6,269 nucleotides of DNA, from contig JAOPZP010000366.1 of assembly GCA_025964055.1 (NCBI GenBank), positions 1 to 6,269 on the forward strand, written 5' to 3'. Below the pieces are notes generated by a model. It did not search any database. It had not been told where the DNA came from and saw nothing but the letters and a program-made list of their open reading frames with translations. Every line of letters begins with the position of its first letter. Positions within the stretch are counted from its first letter, which is position 1. Shown in pieces: positions 4,891-6,269 of this stretch. Origin of the DNA: Conexibacter sp. (GTDB taxonomy: Bacteria; Actinomycetota; Thermoleophilia; Solirubrobacterales; Solirubrobacteraceae). The position numbers were made by a program, and so were the translations under genes.

Positions 4891-6182
4891 GCCGCGACAT
4901 CGGCGAGCGCCGGGCTGACCGGCAGCAGCGCCTTGCGGAAGACCGACTCGTCGCCGCCGATGCCGGCCGCGCTGAGCTTCTCGGGCGCGTAGAGCTCGCG
5001 CGCCAGGGCGAGGACCTCGTCGGCCGTCACGGCGTCGATGTGCTCGACGACCTCGTCGACCGTCAGCACGGGCATCGACGCCAGCACGGACGACCCGAGC
5101 CGGTTCATGCGCGCGGTGGTCGACTCGAGGGCCAGCACGACGCGGCCCTTGACGTTCTCCTTGGAGCGCGTCAGCTCTTCCTCGGTGATGCCGTCCTGCA
5201 GCAGGCGCTCGAGCTCGTCGCCGACGACCTTCATCGCCTTCTCGACGTTGTCGGGGCGCGTGCCGAGGTAGAGGCCGATCTGGCCCGTCCCGGCGTACGA
5301 GCCCGAAAACGAGTAGACCGAGTAGGCCAGGCCGCGCTTCTCGCGCACCTCCTGGAACAGTCGCGACGAGGACGTCCCGCCGAGCACGCCGTCGAGCACG
5401 CGCAGCACGAAGCGGCGGTCGTCGTCGCGGGCCACGCCCGGGGCGCCGAGGGCCACGTGGTACTGCTCGGTCTCCTTGGCGAAGAACCGGCGGCGGGCCA
5501 CGGTGCCCGACGGCAGCGGCAGCGGCGCGGGCGGCGCGCCGGTGCGCACCGGGTCGCCGATCGTCCGCTGGACGAGGTCGACGATGTGGTCGTGGTCGAT
5601 CGACCCGGCGGCCGCGACCACGACGTTCTGGGTGGTGTAGCGCCCGGCGTGGAACGCGCTGACCTCGGCGGCCGGCGTGCCGGCCACCACCTCGCGCGTG
5701 CCGATGATCGCGCGGCCGAGCGGGTGATCGCCGAAGACGGCCTCGCCGAGCACGTCGAAGACGCGGTCCTGCGGGTCGTCCTCGTACATCGCGATCTCCT
5801 CGAGGACGATCTCGCGCTCCTGCGCGAGGTCCTCGTCGGCGATGCGGGGACGCCAGACCATGTCGGCCATGACGTCGAACGCCTTGTCGAGATGCACGTC
5901 GAGCACGCGGCTGTAGACCGAGGTGGTCTCCTTGCCGGTGCCCGCGTTGATCTCGGCGCCCATGCCATCGAACAGCTGGTCGATCTCCACCGACTCGTAG
6001 CGGTCCGTCCCCCGGAAGAGCATGTGCTCCAGCAGGTGGGACAGGCCCGCACGGTCGGCGGTCTCGAACCCGGAGCCCGTGCCGATCCAGAACCCGAGGG
6101 CCGCGGATCGCACGGAGTCCATGGACTCCGTGACGACCCGCACCCCCGAGTCCAGCTCGGTCAGGCGATGCTGTTCGCGCAA
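4887..6182 (-). CDS. M16 (insulinase/processing-peptidase type) zinc metallopeptidase
   Basis: This 431-residue protein has the usual length of bacterial M16 peptidases. The inverted zinc motif HLLEH is at 49-53 (H49 and H53 ligands, E52 catalytic base), with the distal ligand E129 in EIVLEE (76 residues after H53, the M16B spacing). The C-terminal half has the conserved GGTSSSRLF (268-276) and REKRGLAYSV (280-289). The catalytic set is complete. No signal peptide or membrane segment is seen, so it is probably cytosolic; the bacterial substrate is not known. Position after pnp and before dapB is conserved in many Gram-positive genomes. The TTG start at 6182 is chosen because the first strand LDSGVRVVTE (10-19) belongs to the domain. 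An in-frame ATG at 6122 (M21) would remove it. A perfect palindrome covers codons 17-24. Confidence 0.96.
   Translation of the reverse strand: MREQHRLTELDSGVRVVTESMDSVRSAALGFWIGTGSGFETADRAGLSHLLEHMLFRGTDRYESVEIDQLFDGMGAEINAGTGKETTSVYSRVLDVHLDKAFDVMADMVWRPRIADEDLAQEREIVLEEIAMYEDDPQDRVFDVLGEAVFGDHPLGRAIIGTREVVAGTPAAEVSAFHAGRYTTQNVVVAAAGSIDHDHIVDLVQRTIGDPVRTGAPPAPLPLPSGTVARRRFFAKETEQYHVALGAPGVARDDDRRFVLRVLDGVLGGTSSSRLFQEVREKRGLAYSVYSFSGSYAGTGQIGLYLGTRPDNVEKAMKVVGDELERLLQDGITEEELTRSKENVKGRVVLALESTTARMNRLGSSVLASMPVLTVDEVVEHIDAVTADEVLALARELYAPEKLSAAGIGGDESVFRKALLPVSPALADVAA
6111..6132. repeat. Perfect 22-bp palindrome inside the peptidase gene
   Basis: Two 11-base half-sites, CACGGAGTCCA and its exact reverse complement, meet without a spacer around CCATGG (6119-6124). 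The palindrome covers codons 17-24 of the M16 gene, 51-72 bases into the reading frame. In mRNA it could fold as a nine-base-pair stem with a CAUG loop, which holds the in-frame AUG of residue 21. As DNA it has the size and symmetry of an operator. Function unknown; the symmetry itself is directly visible. Confidence 0.8.
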
Positions 6183-6185
6183 GCG

Positions 6186-6269
6186 CTAGCTGCGGTCGGG
6201 ATCGCGGTCGGAGCGGTGCCGCGGGCGGCCGGAGCCGCGCGGGCGGTCGCCCTCGGCGTCGCCGCCGCG
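6186..6269 (-). CDS. pnp: Polyribonucleotide nucleotidyltransferase, C-terminal tail only
   Basis: Only the last 27 codons and the TAG stop (6188-6186) are inside the window. The peptide ends GSGRPRHRSDRDPDRS, an Arg/Asp/Gly-rich low-complexity tail of the kind that follows the S1 RNA-binding domain in actinobacterial PNPase. PNPase is the phosphate-dependent 3'-5' exoribonuclease of mRNA decay. The identification rests on this tail plus the known gene order pnp, M16 peptidase, dapB; no catalytic domain can be seen. The stop is one codon (CGC) before the TTG start of the peptidase, in the same frame. Confidence 0.7.
   Translation of the reverse strand, partial: RGGDAEGDRPRGSGRPRHRSDRDPDRS

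Noticed and set aside
4223..4900. Long N-terminal extension of GNAT1 (frame open from 4900)
   Set aside because: The extension is Arg-rich sequence antisense to nothing useful and fully overlaps dapB in another frame; the GNAT fold begins at the GTG at 4222.
3839..4918. Plus-strand frame of 359 codons antisense to GNAT1 and dapB
   Set aside because: dapB has complete family motifs on the opposite strand; the antisense product has no domain pattern.

Overview
The window looks like an ordinary chromosomal segment of a very GC-rich actinobacterium. The coding regions use almost only G- or C-ending codons. The order PNPase tail, M16 zinc peptidase, dapB is a known actinobacterial arrangement. 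The short DapB and the small Usp-like protein suggest the Thermoleophilia (Solirubrobacter/Conexibacter type), but this placement is inference. I see no tRNA, rRNA, CRISPR array, insertion sequence, phage gene or other sign of a mobile island.

Layout: on the left (1-244, minus) is the 5' part of a gene for a small Lys/Ala/Gln-rich helical protein with an acidic Pro/Ala-rich tail. It is divergent from recD2 (334-2439, plus), which encodes a complete RecD2-type superfamily 1B DNA helicase. An 89-base divergent control region separates them. recD2 ends 4 bases from the end of a convergent Usp-like gene (2444-2848, minus), which has its own Shine-Dalgarno site and a good candidate promoter.

The rest (2946-6269) is one tightly packed minus-strand operon. 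In order of transcription it holds the 3' end of pnp, an M16 insulinase-type peptidase, dapB (lysine/diaminopimelate synthesis), two tandem GNAT acetyltransferases, and a 112-residue protein resembling the DUF4258/RelE-like fold. Peptidase/dapB, dapB/GNAT1 and GNAT1/GNAT2 each overlap by 4 bases (ATGA, GTGA, ATGA), and none of these starts has a clear Shine-Dalgarno site. The genes are probably translated by coupling. The pnp stop and the peptidase start (TTG) are separated by one codon and lie in the same frame.

I found no clearly new multi-gene system. The points most worth a second look are: a perfect 22-bp palindrome inside the 5' end of the peptidase gene, centred on an in-frame ATG; the second GNAT, an apparent duplicate that has lost the acetyl-CoA loop glycines; the shortened DapB; the in-frame pnp-TAG-peptidase junction; and a run of five A/T-ending codons inside recD2.
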